Positions 10,381 to 22,059 of a stretch of 64,000 nt of DNA are shown here, in pieces (position 1 is the first letter of the stretch; the number at the start of each line of letters is the position of its first letter). The notes under the pieces are model-generated. The model worked only from the letters and a program-made list of their open reading frames with translations. It did no database searches and was not told where the DNA came from. Position numbers and translations under genes: made by a program. Source of the DNA: Glycine soja (lineage: Eukaryota > Streptophyta > Magnoliopsida > Fabales > Fabaceae); contig NC_041002.1 of assembly GCF_004193775.1 (NCBI RefSeq), positions 7,055,261-7,119,260 on the forward strand, read 5' to 3'.

Positions 10381-13274
10381 ATGGGTGGAAGATGGAGAAC
10401 CCTCTCTTTGATCTATAACCGCATAAACACTTCTTCTTCTTCCAAACCCCACTTTCCCTCCTTCTACCGCTCCCTCTCTCTCGCCGCCGCAACTTCTGAA
10501 ATACCCGACCCGGATCCAATCGGGTTCGGAGCCCCGGAACTCGACCCCTGCGTCAAAATCCCCGTCAAAGCTTATTTCCTCTCCACCAGGTACCTCCCCA
10601 ATACCCTATCTTTTTCAAGTTCCTTAGTTTCTCTCGCCCCTTTTGTTATTTTGTGAAATGCGCAAATGGGTCGTTTTCTGAATCTCGTTTCTCTGCTGTT
10701 ACTTATGGCTTCCGTTACTGTTCCATTTAGGAAGAGGAGACCATGCTGAGTGGGAGTTAAAATTTTTACTTTTAGCTTTAAACTTAGATTTTGAATTTAG
10801 AGTTTTATGGTTATGTTATTATTTTTTAATTCATTTGTATGTGTAAAATTTGCAGCTTAGCTTAATTATTTGTGTGTTTATAATGTATAGCCTTTGTGTT
10901 TCTGTTTATCCTATGGTTTACTGTTATAACGTTTAATGTTGGATTTAGAAGGCTGTCTGTGCTGTTTTGTGCGGGGATTGAATTTTTGTTGCATTTATGA
11001 TATTAGATTGGGAATTTGGAGGTTTTTTTTCTTCAGTTTATTAAAGTGGGTAACTTTAATGCTTGTATGTGGTTTATAGGTTTTGAGGTTTTCTGGGCTT
11101 TTTTTTTAGTGATGCATTTTGTTTTTCCCTATTTCACGGGTTTGAATTGAATGGAACCCCTCTCCTCTTACATGTCTTTTTGTTGTCCTGTTCTTGGTCT
11201 CTATGATTTGGCTGTCTCAGATTCATAATTTTGGCAGTATAAATTTGAAGGGCATTCAGGCTGATAATCACAGAAATGTTGTTCCTCCATCTTCCCGCTC
11301 GTCTTCAAACTATGTTGCTCTCCGTTTCTGTGACTTCAATTTGGACTCCAATGTAAGATTTATTAATATTTCTCAAGAACAGAAGAACCTTTTGTGTTTC
11401 TATAGGAAGTCACTAAATAGTTCCTAAATATCTCTATTTAGTCAATGCCTGGTTTATTATAAGTTTATAACACAATAAGACCTTGATGTTCCTCTTGGGG
11501 CAATGTGTGCGTGTCCAGACACTAGATTGTGATTATGAGCAGTGAGGACCGATTTTTAATGGAATGGTATCATGGAACTTATGCGTGCATTTGAAGGTTA
11601 AGGGTGAGATAAGAGGAAGTTCTGGCTCCATATTCTGTTATTCTGCTAATTTCTCCTTTTGGATTTGGGGAGGAAGGTTAGGTGCTGAGCAGCCTGAGCT
11701 GCATCATAAAGAGCAATATTTTCATTTTTGATGATAATTGATAAGTAAATTAATGCACTCTATCAAAAAGGAAAATAATACTATCTGGTTAAACCGTTAA
11801 AAGCAGATTCAAGTGTTCATAATAAGAAAATCTATTTGAATAGAATAGATTCATTATACAATAGAACAACGTGATTGATTCAACAGAGTCTGAACAACTT
11901 TAGGCATTTGATTCAGGGACATGGGTTTCATGTGAAAGCAAGCAACAGTCGTTACATGGTTGTTTATCAGTATGGGTCAGCTGTTTTGTTTAATATCGAG
12001 GATCATGAAGTGGAAAGCTACCTGGAATTAGTTAAGAAGCATGCATCTGGTTTACTTCAAGATATGAGGAAAGATGGTATATTTCTTCAAAGAAACTAAT
12101 TAATCATATAGTGCTTCTGAATCCTGTTGCGTATATGTAACATGTTCTGTGTGATTAGATTATGCGATAAAGGAGAAGCCACTGCAAGTTGAGGACATGC
12201 AAGGAGGTCCAGACTACATAGTTCTGAAATCGTTGGATACTGATGGTATCCGTATAATTGGAAGTGTATTGGGACAAAGCATAGCTCTGGATTATTTTGT
12301 CTCACAGGTTAATATGTGCCAAATGTCATCTTCTTTCCAGTACTTTCTTGGCCATTTGTTACCCTGAAGGAAAAAGACAACCCTTAAACTGAAGCCGTTA
12401 ATTTTTATTTTAAAAGAAGCCATTGACTTTTTGGCATTTGCTCTCTCTCATTATCAGGTTGATGGTTTAGTTGAAGAGTTTGCTGGCATAAATCGCGGAA
12501 TGGAGAAAACTGGAACCTTCACTATGGATAAGAAGAAGCTACTTCAGCTAGTTGGGAAGGCTAACTCAAATTTGGCCGATGTGATTCTTAAAGTTGGTCT
12601 CTTTGAGAGGTATTTTATCCCTGTTTTAGAGAAATATGCATACGGCAATGATGTAAGAATATATTGAAAATTTAAGATTCTAGTATCCCTAAAGATTTCA
12701 AATATTTGATTTTTAGATTCATTTCATCCTAGAGAATAGTGAGAAAATTTGGTTAATGTTTTTTTATTGTGGATTAATTAGATCAGAAATTGCTTGGAGG
12801 GATGCAAAGTATGCTCAAATATATGAGTATCTTAGGGAGGAGTATGAAGTTGCACAACGCTTTGGAAACCTGGATTTCAAATTGAAATTCGTTGAGGTAT
12901 TTGAGCTTGAGCCCCTCCATAAGTATTAGTCATTTCATCTAAACAATGCAATTGAAAAATTTGTTTGAATCTGAGCCCATCTGAACTCAATAATGTGTGC
13001 TTAATTTTATGAACAATTCTTCTGCTAGATGCACACCATTTTCCCCTACATATTTAACTTAGTAGTTGAGGTTGGTCAGTATCTTCAAATGATGTTGTCC
13101 AATTAAGGCTTATTTCATCGATTTGGTTGTTTGCAGCACAATATTCATTTTCTCCAAGAAGTTCTCCAGAACAGGAAATCAGATTTCTTGGAATGGTGCA
13201 TTATTGGTCTATTGACTATTGAAAATGTTCTATCCTTATACGAGATTCTTGGAGCTTCAAATACAGTTTCTTAG
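10381..13274 (+). CDS. RRG: DUF155/RMND1-family mitochondrial protein, RETARDED ROOT GROWTH-like (7 exons, 355 aa)
   Basis: Exons: 10381-10589, 11238-11352, 11887-12076, 12159-12307, 12458-12609, 12782-12896, 13137-13274. All junctions are GT-AG and the phases fit, giving 1068 nt with a TAG stop. Residues 1-50 are Ser/Arg-rich with few acidic residues, as in a mitochondrial presequence. The DUF155 domain runs from about residue 65: PVKAYFLSTSINLKG, then YVALRFCDF, YMVVYQYGSAVLFNIEDHE, the VDGLVEEFAGINRGMEKTG block, and YEYLREEYEVAQRFGNLDFK. The C-terminus has a hydrophobic segment (FLEWCIIGLLTIENVLSLYEIL) expected to be a membrane anchor, as in RMND1/Sif proteins. Known from the family: Arabidopsis RRG is mitochondrial and needed for root meristem cell division; yeast and human relatives support mitochondrial translation. 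The RRG rather than RRG-like (RRL) assignment is inferred from memory of the sequence. The gene appears intact. Confidence 0.88.
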
Positions 13275-14522
13275 TAGATAGTAGTAAGAAGTTGAAGCTA
13301 TAGATTAATTTATTGTAGTAACAATTCTAGCAATTTTTGAGCCGATAAAAAATTTGCCCTTTTGTATTTAGTATGGTAAATAATGTCCACATATCCCGGA
13401 CCCATTGAGCTGTATGAAATTTATTTGAAATTGTGATATAATTCAAAAACAAATGGATTAGGTGCATCTAGTTCCATCATTGTTGGAACTGAACTATTGT
13501 TCATATTGTAAACTTTTATCCTCCGAGGATGGCAAATAAATCTGAATTTGTTATCATAAAACCCAAGGAACGTTAAAATTTTGCATTGTCTTCACATTCT
13601 GGTATTTCATACCCTATCAATCCTGCATTCGAGTTATTTCCCTGTATCGCCTCAAACAGTCTTATCTTTAGCCATAGTTAATTTGAGAGTTAACTCTACT
13701 TACTCTTCCAACCACTTCAAAGTTACTACATTAATTCTTTAATTTTTATCATCAAATTAACTTATTAATGATTTAAATTACTTTATCAAAGATTTAAAGT
13801 TTATCTCCTGGGAAGATTGAATATAAAATATAGCTTTAGTGGTTATTTTATATTTTTAATAAATTAACTTTAAAACAAATTCTTCACAAGAAAAATGTCG
13901 TGACATATTGTATTTGAAAGATTTATGATGTGATTGGTTGCGAATTGTGAGCAAAGAAAGAGAGGGAATATAAGTGAATAATTGAGAAAAGAAGAGATAT
14001 ATGGTGGAAATAGAGATTGTTTGATTGAAGAGAAATAAGAAGAATTAGAGAAGAGAAAAATAAAAATAAAAGCAACAGATTGCATTTTCTAGGGGTTTTG
14101 AACCCTTGTAAAACCAACATAATTGATTATGTCTTACACCGGTGCGGAGCAATTTAGTATAGCGGCCATAGCAGGCCAAAGAGTGGCCGTAACGGGCGTT
14201 GTAGTGGCGCCGTGTGTTGATTCCTAAAATATCTTAAGAACAAAGACGCCAGGTCTTTCTTGGAGGGTTATTTTTGAGATTTTAATTGCCAGAAATAAAA
14301 TCTATAAATGTAATAATAGTGAATATGATAAATAAGAATTGGATTTAAAAGATGATGATATTTAATGATTGATAATTACTATGTAGGAAGCTTGTATTTT
14401 ACATTTGTTGGTATTTACTTGCATGTTTTGCTTAAGACACCTTTGACTTAAATGAATGTCATTAATTAAGTATATTTTATCATTTTTTAGAACTTATATG
14501 TATATAGTATTCATTATATAAT
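13275..14522. other. 3' flank of the DUF155 gene and intergenic DNA
   Basis: The likely 3' UTR follows the stop, with an AATAAA at about 13535 as a candidate polyadenylation signal. The rest is AT-rich. At about 14145-14215 there is an unusually GC-rich patch (GGTGCGGAGC... GGCGCCGTGTG), probably part of a degenerate DNA transposon. No coding potential stands out. Confidence 0.4.
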
Positions 14523-14809
14523 GTTTAAATATATTTTTCGATGCAATTTAAGATTTTTTTCGTTTTTGTCCATCCAATTCTATTTTTCCGTTTTTCAATT
14601 TCATGCAAAATATGTTTTTTTTTTGTTCTTCATTCTTAAAGCCCTTTAAGTAACATTTTTGTACTGTTTAAAATATTTTTTTTACTGTTTAAAGCGCTAA
14701 TTAAATACTTTAAGGACAAAAATTAAAATAAATACATTTTATAAGAACTAAAATAATTTTTCTTACAAGAACAAAAACGCTAAATTATATAGACAAAATA
14801 TATTTAAAC
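14523..14809. mobile_element. MITE-like inverted-repeat element
   Basis: The left end reads GTTTAAATATATTTTT at 14523-14538. The right end, at about 14794-14809, is its near inverted copy (AAAATATATTTAAAC). Further inward, imperfect complementary segments such as TTTTTGTCC against GGACAAAAA continue the pairing. There is no coding capacity. The same type of terminus occurs at 58755 and 59708, and similar inner sequence at about 43545-43830, so this is a dispersed family. No target duplication was established. Confidence 0.6.
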
Positions 14810-15423
14810 CTTATATAAATTATAAAAAATGTCAAAATAATTACTATCACCCTATACGCTATAGCATTTTTGGAGACAACCACTACGTGGCGCTATCCGA
14901 GATTTAAAACATTCTTAATCGATCTGATATCTTAATTTATGAAGTACTACATATGAAAGTTCATTCTTAATTTGATGCATGCAGCAACAACAATCAAATC
15001 AAGTATTGTTCCTTGCGTATTTCTAACTTTTACATGTACTTAAAAGATGAAGAACTAAATTAAAAAAAACACCAAAAAATAAAAGACAAAAATGATCATT
15101 TAACCAAAACTAAACTAAACTTCTTAAACCACTGCTCATCAAACAGGGCCTCCGAATCATTAATTCTCCACATTAAACATAGGGGCAAAAGAATACATTG
15201 ATTCAATTTGTTTGGCATCATTAGAGTTCCATTTGATCTTGCCAAATTAATCATGTTCAATGAGACAATGAATGATCAAAACAGGAATACATCCAATATT
15301 AATAGATAATATAGAGAAGAGGATCCTAACTTGTACAGCTATTGTGTGTACCATTTCCAACAACGTAGACTATCTATTCCATATCAATACTAGTAATGAC
15401 ATAATAACCAGCATTTTGTAAAC
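14810..15423. other. Intergenic DNA downstream of the DUF538 gene
   Basis: Nothing identifiable apart from AT-rich sequence and, from about 15300, the probable 3' UTR of the minus-strand DUF538 gene. A GGCGCTATCC motif at about 14890 echoes the GC-rich patch near 14200 and may belong to the same old transposon. Confidence 0.3.
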
Positions 15424-17782
15424 TCAGAATTCTGATACTCTGACAGCATCACGAGGTGTATCATATGCATCCTTTGTCCTTGACTTCTTAACACCAGCAG
15501 TAAACCACAACTTGTCAGACTTGTAACCTTCAACTGCCACGTTTGTCACCTTAACCCACACAAGAACCTTTGTTTTCATTCCATCTATGGCTGAAAGTTT
15601 TCCCCTGGTGAGAACCCCTTTGACTCGAGTTGCGTATCTCAGCACAGAAGAGTCCTTGAAGCTGACCTCACATGTAGATGGCAAGTAGACAATCAGCTTA
15701 CCCTTGGTTTCATCAAACTCGTAACAGATTATGTTCTGTGGAAATAGCCCTGGCGGTAAATTGTACTCTCGGAGGAGATCCGGTAGGCTTTTCTGCGGCT
15801 TGCCTGAGGGAAAGCATTGACAGAGAAGAGGGAGAGAATGAAAGACAGTGATTATTAGTTAATTCAGTGGTTTATAAATAGGTCAGCATACCTAAATAGA
15901 TATGATATTGATGCCATAACAGATAGCTGCTACAAGATTTTGTTGGGGGTGAAGCTGACTACCCCCAACAATGAAAATTAGAATATGGATGAGTCTACAA
16001 TGCCATAAGCTGTATGGATACCAAAGTTGTTGGTGGAATCTATACCTTTGAAATAATAATTTTCTTCACTTGTAATTTTCATGTGTAGACTGTGGTGACA
16101 ACTTGCCACAATTATGCAACTTGTAGTATTGTAGAATAAATTAGTCTCAAAACCATGGAATGAATGTTATACTATGCAATGTAAAATATGAAGAAAACAG
16201 CTGGGTTGGAGAAGACAAAAGAGGGAACTCAAAGGTGCAGAATGACAAATAAAATTTCAATTCGGGTGAGAAAAGGGGCCAAAGGTGAAGGTGGTGCCAC
16301 ATGGAAAACTTATTATCGTCAGTTAGCATTCATGAAAACACAACTAACACAAGGACTGGATTGCTATTCAGCTAACTGATTTATTCATTTGGTGCATATT
16401 TATCCTAGTTTACCATGGTGCTATGTAACCGTTTATTAAAACAATGCAAGGTGATCACGTTGGAAAGCATGAGATTTAAAAATGTCAACCATAAACATCT
16501 CTTTGAGGGTCAAAACACACATACCTTTCAATTTGTTGAAGATCCATTTTGCCTTTTCTTCAACGGTATTTGAGAAAGTCTGCAAAAGATCACCATTTTT
16601 TCTTCAGCAAAATCAAGGCAGTGGCATCAAACTCCTCAGTAAATCTAAAAGTCTATACACCAAACAGGATTTATCCGCTGGAAAAGTTTTTCTTTTTATA
16701 ATTATAAATAGTAAAACTTTATCCAGCTTTATGTGTCAATACAAACAATTTGTAAAATCTTACTGAACTGAAACTAATTCCCATCTTTTCATTCAATTTA
16801 AAGAACATAAATCTATACAATATAGTTCAAGCTTATCAATTTCATTAATGCAACTTCTTGATTGATGTAAAATTCAAGGATTACCATTATGGCCTTACAA
16901 GTCACACAAAACATACATGCACAACTGAATTAATGACAATGCTACATCAATTACCAATTTAAGTAATAAAATAAGTGCCAATTTTAAAAATTTTGTGCCA
17001 TTCCAATTGAATGAAGGCACTCTTCCAGACCAAACAAAATACAAAAAACAACCAAGCCAGTATGATACACCACATGGTCCAAATGGCTCCAGAATGTTCC
17101 ATGTGATCTACGATATCTAAACCTATCTTTTTTTTTAGTGAATCATATCTAAACTTATCTTTTCCTCCTATTAAGCAAAAGCAAACCATGTCATTTCACT
17201 ATCTGGAAGGAACTGGAAGAGAATCATGATGAAAAACTAAAAACACTTTAAGAAAGAGGCATCTGGCAATCATTCAGTCTCCTTCATTCCCCATGTTCAA
17301 TCTATACCCTTTCACACATTTCCCCTTCCCTCTCCTTCAACCAAAGCACACAGGAAATAGTCTTAACAGAAATTACACAAAGCCCAAACCCCTGAAAATT
17401 TCTTAAGATAAAGTCAAAAGGAAAAGCATATCCCCATTTTACACAGACAAGCAAAGCAACAATTTTTAATCCGGAATCAAGCAATGTCCTGCCCTTTACA
17501 TCATGGAAATAAGTCCATCACCCTAAAATGTAGAAACATCAATATGCAAAGCTTTCTATTTCAGATCTCACAAACTCCAAAAGGTAACAATGCTAAGAAC
17601 CAAGCCAAATTAAATAAGATTAAGAAGAAAAAAAGCAATGCAAGAAAACCCAAAAAAGGTAACAATATACTCACAGAGAAGTCTTCAGAGATGTTAGAGA
17701 ACTCCTCCTTGGCCTTCTTGGTGATCCATGAGCTCCCCAACCCCACCTTCATGCTGCTAACTTTAGTGAGAGCTCTCTCCAT
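15424..17782 (-). CDS. DUF538 family protein (3 exons, 180 aa)
   Basis: Minus-strand exons in coding order: 17782-17675, 16579-16525, 15803-15424. Junctions are GT-AG and phase-consistent, totalling 543 nt with a TGA stop. The N-terminus MERALTKVSSMKVGLGSSW starts a soluble, Lys/Glu-rich region without a signal peptide. The middle exon encodes TFSNTVEEKAKWIFNKLKG. The DUF538 core follows from about residue 55: SLPDLLREYNLPPGLFPQNI, YEFDETKGKLIVYLPSTCEV, VLRYATRVKGVLTRGKLSAI and the VKVTNVAVEG strand. The length fits the plant family, usually 150-180 aa. Members are plant-specific, resemble BPI-like folds and include the trichome and stress-linked SVB group. The biochemical role is not settled, so none is assigned. 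The gene appears intact. Confidence 0.88.
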
Positions 17783-18160
17783 TTTTTTGGGGTGTTTAGT
17801 TTAGGCCTCTCTTCCTTTCCCTTCCCTTCACTTTTTGGGGTGCAAAGTGCAATGCAGCCAAGGGGAAAAGAATCTCAGACTAGTTGGAGTTGGATGGAAC
17901 ACACAACCCAACACAACACAACACAACACAATCCAATCCAATCCAACCCAACACAAAACACACAAAACAAAACACAAAACACAACCCAAAGGAAGGAAAA
18001 GGGAAAGGGAGCGTTTATGTGAATGTGGTGGGTATGTGAAGTGATGATAAAGGCTTCACCTTTGCAACAGATGTCGAGCTGAGCTGGCAAACGGTAAAAG
18101 AACAAAGTACGCTGATGCACACACTGCTCAAAGCGGCGTTGTGATCCCACATTTCTCTTT
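17783..18160 (-). promoter_or_regulatory. 5' leader and promoter region of the DUF538 gene, with CA/GT-rich low-complexity tract
   Basis: Just upstream of the start codon (minus strand), the sequence is A/G-rich on the coding strand. At 17896-17990 a run of CACAA/CCAATC-type short repeats occurs on the plus strand, giving GT-rich and GGATT-rich sequence on the coding strand. It reads open in several frames but this is composition. I cannot identify a TATA box with certainty. Confidence 0.35.
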
Positions 18161-18577
18161 CAAGTACAATTTTTTAAAATATTTACAAATAAAAAAAGAA
18201 TGTTAAATATTATTTGTATTAATTAAAAATCAATAAATAATTTTTTTTGTTAAAATTGACTATAAAATGTATTGATAATTATGGATAAAATATATTGAGA
18301 ATAGTTTTATAAATTTTGATGTCATTTTGTCCTTGTTATTTCATCATAATTTACCTTTAACTTTTTCATATTAAATAAAATTAATTTTATGTTGTCATCA
18401 AATATGATTTCTTTATAATACAAATTCACAATATTATAACATATATATTACATTATCTCATTTTTATTTAATATAAATTTAAAATTTAGAGATAAGAATA
18501 GAATTAAAAAGAGGTTCTTCTAATTTTTAAGACAATAAGTTATTTAAAATAAATAAAATATAAAGCCATAATTATTT

Positions 18578-18580
<3 letters not shown>

Positions 18581-18616
<36 letters not shown>
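18581..18616. repeat. (TA)18 microsatellite
   Basis: Uninterrupted TA dinucleotide run between AT-rich flanks. Confidence 0.95.
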
Positions 18617-18620
<4 letters not shown>

Positions 18621-19491
18621 CCACATTTAAATTATAATTAAGTAATTAAATATATTTTTGTACGTTATTTTATATTTATTAATTAATTTAACAGTTTTTA
18701 TTATAATTTAATTTAATTTAATTAATTAACTTATCAATTTTAAAATTTTAATTTTTAACTAGTTTATCCCGTTTTTTTAAAGAGATATACATATAATAAT
18801 TCTTATAACAATTTGTATATTATTATTATTATTACATTTCAAACCTGTCACCTTTTTTTTCATTAATTGTAAAATTTGTTGTATAATTTATTATCCAATT
18901 CCAAGTATCATTTCTCTATTGTGAATCAAGCTTTAACCATATGCGAAGAACTGGTGTATATTATTAAATTTTTAAAAAGTGATAAACTAGCTGTACAAGT
19001 AAGCATTAAATTTTAAATTTTTAAAAAGTAATTAATGAAAGCCGTTGATTGTCAGTTGTTTCAACGAATAAATTAATTTTTCAACCATACATATTAAATA
19101 CCTTTTTTACGAAAATATCTTTTGTTTGCTTAGCCTAAATATATTATTTTTTATATATATATCAAGTGCATCAGTAAAAAAGAAACTATAATAAAATACT
19201 TATATTAAAAATGAATATTTAGTTTTTACATAGTTGAAAAATTTAAGAGAATATGCAGTGTCATTTAATCTATAAATTGATGGATAGGATACACAGATCG
19301 TGTTTATAAAGTGCATTTTTTAAAATAAAATGAATAAAATTCTCCAAATATAATCTTAAATTTAATAGTAAAATTCACATACGAAGAAAAGATTATTATT
19401 GTTATGAAAAAAGATTATTAAAAAAGTAGCTTCACATATTTGAGTTGAGGCTAGTCTTTTTAATCACAAGATAATAAGATTTTTTTAAAAA

Positions 19492-19493
<2 letters not shown>

Positions 19494-19543
<50 letters not shown>

Positions 19544-19544
19544 T
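19494..19544. repeat. (ATT)n microsatellite, about 17 units
   Basis: Uninterrupted ATT/TTA trinucleotide run of about 50 bp. Confidence 0.95.
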
Positions 19545-20140
19545 TGCATAGAGCTTAACTGATAGATAGGGGTGGAAATAGGTACCAAAAAAATAAAAAT
19601 AAATAACACACCTTCTATAATAGGTTAAACACAGAATATTGATTACCTCTACCAAAAAGCTTGAAATGAAAAAGATATGATTTTTGTTTGGTTAGGAAGG
19701 TAATAGGAAAGTTAAAAAAAAAAAAAAACATGATAGAAAAAGGATATGATTTTAACTTAAATAGGATATGATAAGATATGATTATTATATAAGAACATAA
19801 TAGGAAAGTTAAAAAAAAAAAAGGAAACCTGACAGAAAAAGGATATAATTTTTGTATAGGAACCTAATAAGATATGATGGAATATAATTTTTGTATAGGA
19901 ACATAATAGGATATGATAGGATATGCTTTTTATTTGTTCTAGAATACAGGAACCATAATAAAAGAAAAAGAAAATCTAATAGGAATAGAAAAAAGAATCG
20001 TTAACAGAAATAAAAAAACTAATAAAAATAATGAGAAATATAAAGGAACACCTGACTCACACTTTGTAATTAAAATTTTACTTAATTATAAGAATCGAAT
20101 CTACTAATTTTTTAAAAAATAATATTAATTGTACCCAAAA

Positions 20141-20144
<4 letters not shown>

Positions 20145-20225
<81 letters not shown>
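20145..20225. repeat. (AT)40 microsatellite
   Basis: About 81 bp of uninterrupted AT dinucleotide. AT-rich microsatellites of this length are usually highly polymorphic. It reads as an Ile-Tyr repeat in one frame, which is not coding evidence. Confidence 0.95.
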
Positions 20226-20227
<2 letters not shown>

Positions 20228-21099
20228 CCTACATAGACTTTCAATAGATCCCATTGACAAAATAATGGAAGATAACCGCAGGTTTTTTTTTTTTTTTGCT
20301 GTTTCAGTAAGGTTGAATACAATTCCTTTCAACCCAATGTAAGTTTCAAGTTATCTTATTATAGATATATCTACATCTTTTAGACGCTAAGTACTTTTTT
20401 TAGTTAACGTGAGTGAATGAAAATTCAATTATTATAACACAACTCGCAGTACTATCTAGCTAGTACTTTTGAGAAATTATATAATTCTATTAATTTGCTG
20501 CATTATTTTGTAAGAAGATTAAAGGAATATGTTGTGTAATATCTCACGAGGGAAAATGAATTTTTGTATGCATCGTTAATTAATTAGGATAAATTAGAAA
20601 TTAAATTTCTGTTCAAACCTTTATGGTGTGCTACTTTTACCCTACAATTTTGGCGACAGATCTTGTTTTCCATTATTGCTTTTCACCCTTAAGTTTACAA
20701 AGGGGACCATTGAGAATGTTATGATAATATCTTAATTCTAAAAATGTAAGCTAATGTGGAAGCCATATGTGATAATAAAAATATTTGCCAATACACATGG
20801 TGTGGGGTCAGAATTTGTATTTTCCAGCTCAAAAGGCTAATAACACCGACCGTGCACTATCATAAACGAATTTATTTTCATTCGGATGGAAGGTTCCAAT
20901 TATTGAGAAGAAAATGGTGATAGATCAGTAGATCACAGATCCAAGCATGATTGTATAGTTTTCTCCAGCTGTTTGCTGACTTATTAGACTTTTGTCTAAG
21001 TACTGTGGATAACCCATTTAAAGCATCTCACATTTTTTTTCTTCTCTTTTTCATATGCTGGATTAGAGCATTATCCTGTATTGCTTTTTTTTTTTTTAA

Positions 21100-21840
21100 A
21101 GCACAGTTAAAGGCATTTCATTGATAATCCGAATTTGAATACAAATAATATAAAAAATGTGGTTACAAGAATAAAGTCTTGATGTCCTAGCCAAGGAATG
21201 AGCCACAAGGTTAGCTTGTTTCCTTAAAAAACTCACCCTGTGTAGTTTGAGATATTAAAAAGGGAAGTTCTACATTTAGCTATTACAACATTGAAATCAA
21301 AATTTCCTTTTGCTGTATTTTTGCATGCATCTACTACCATCTTGCTATCAGACTCGAGAATAACATTTTGGAGGTGAAGTTCATCGATCCAGGTGAAGTT
21401 CATCAAAATTACCTTGATCCCCTCTGATGCAGATTCCTATGCCAAATGCGTGAATATCTAGGAAAATTGCAACATCAATATGTTGCATTTGAGATATCCT
21501 TGAGCTGGAGGTTGCCATTGCAAATCACGTAAGGGAGGTTCTTATGAAGGTGTATTTCTCAGCATGTGCATGTTTCTTGCAAAGCTCCATTATGAGAAGA
21601 AATGTTTCGAAAAAGAGAGTGATATTGATGGTGGAATATCAATCTCCTTCCACACTTTGTCATTTCTAGCTTTCCAAATTGACCACAAGACAATAGAAAT
21701 TCTGCATTTCAGATCATTATTAACATTTTCCAGAATAGTAAAAAACAAATCTTTTATGTCTATGGCTGCATGAATTTTGCAATCGATGTGAGTCCAAAGG
21801 CCAGCTAAAATCCAAAACTGATTGACTTTATAATTGTCAA
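21100..21840 (-). pseudogene. LINE ORF2, RNase H-like C-terminal part
   Basis: The minus-strand translation gives FWILAGLWTHIDCKIH, the tryptophan-rich stretch between zf-RVT and RNase H. Then come LESDSKMVVDACK, with the Asp of the RNase H catalytic set, and NLVAHSLAR, the usual LINE motif near the end of the domain. Frameshifts interrupt it. The end of the element is a T-tract on the plus strand at 21084-21098. Confidence 0.7.
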
Positions 21841-21869
21841 CTAACTGTTATGAATGAAGAACAAGAATT

Positions 21870-22038
21870 TGTTGTGAAAACAGAAAATTGGAAACAAAAT
21901 GGAGTTGTGTTCTTTTATTAATAAAAAAATAAAACTTATATACCTGTGATAGCATGTTTTTAACAAAATAATAGAAAAATACCTAAGGCTGCTAGCTAAC
22001 CTCCCAACTAACCAACTAATATTAGACCACATACAACA
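21870..22038 (-). repeat. Copia 3' LTR (169 bp)
   Basis: Direct repeat of 25950-26129 with several substitutions and a small deletion around 21975. The divergence shows the insertion is not recent. Confidence 0.85.
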
Positions 22039-22059
22039 ATCTTCATCTTGATCTAATGC

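Larger units (their letters stand above)
18161..21089. other. AT-rich intergenic region with microsatellites and degenerate repeats
   Basis: No coding sequence. Between 19560 and 19980 a short phrase around AGGATATGATTTTTGTATAGG recurs several times, a degenerate local repeat. The three long microsatellites in the region are listed separately. Confidence 0.5.

Noticed and set aside
17792..18150. Open frames on both strands with Thr-Gln-His-Asn or Cys-Val repeats
   Set aside because: They arise from the CACAA/GTTGT-rich leader of the DUF538 gene and have no independent support.
20078..20332. Minus-strand open frames with long Ile-Tyr repeats
   Set aside because: They are produced by the (AT)40 microsatellite and are not genes.
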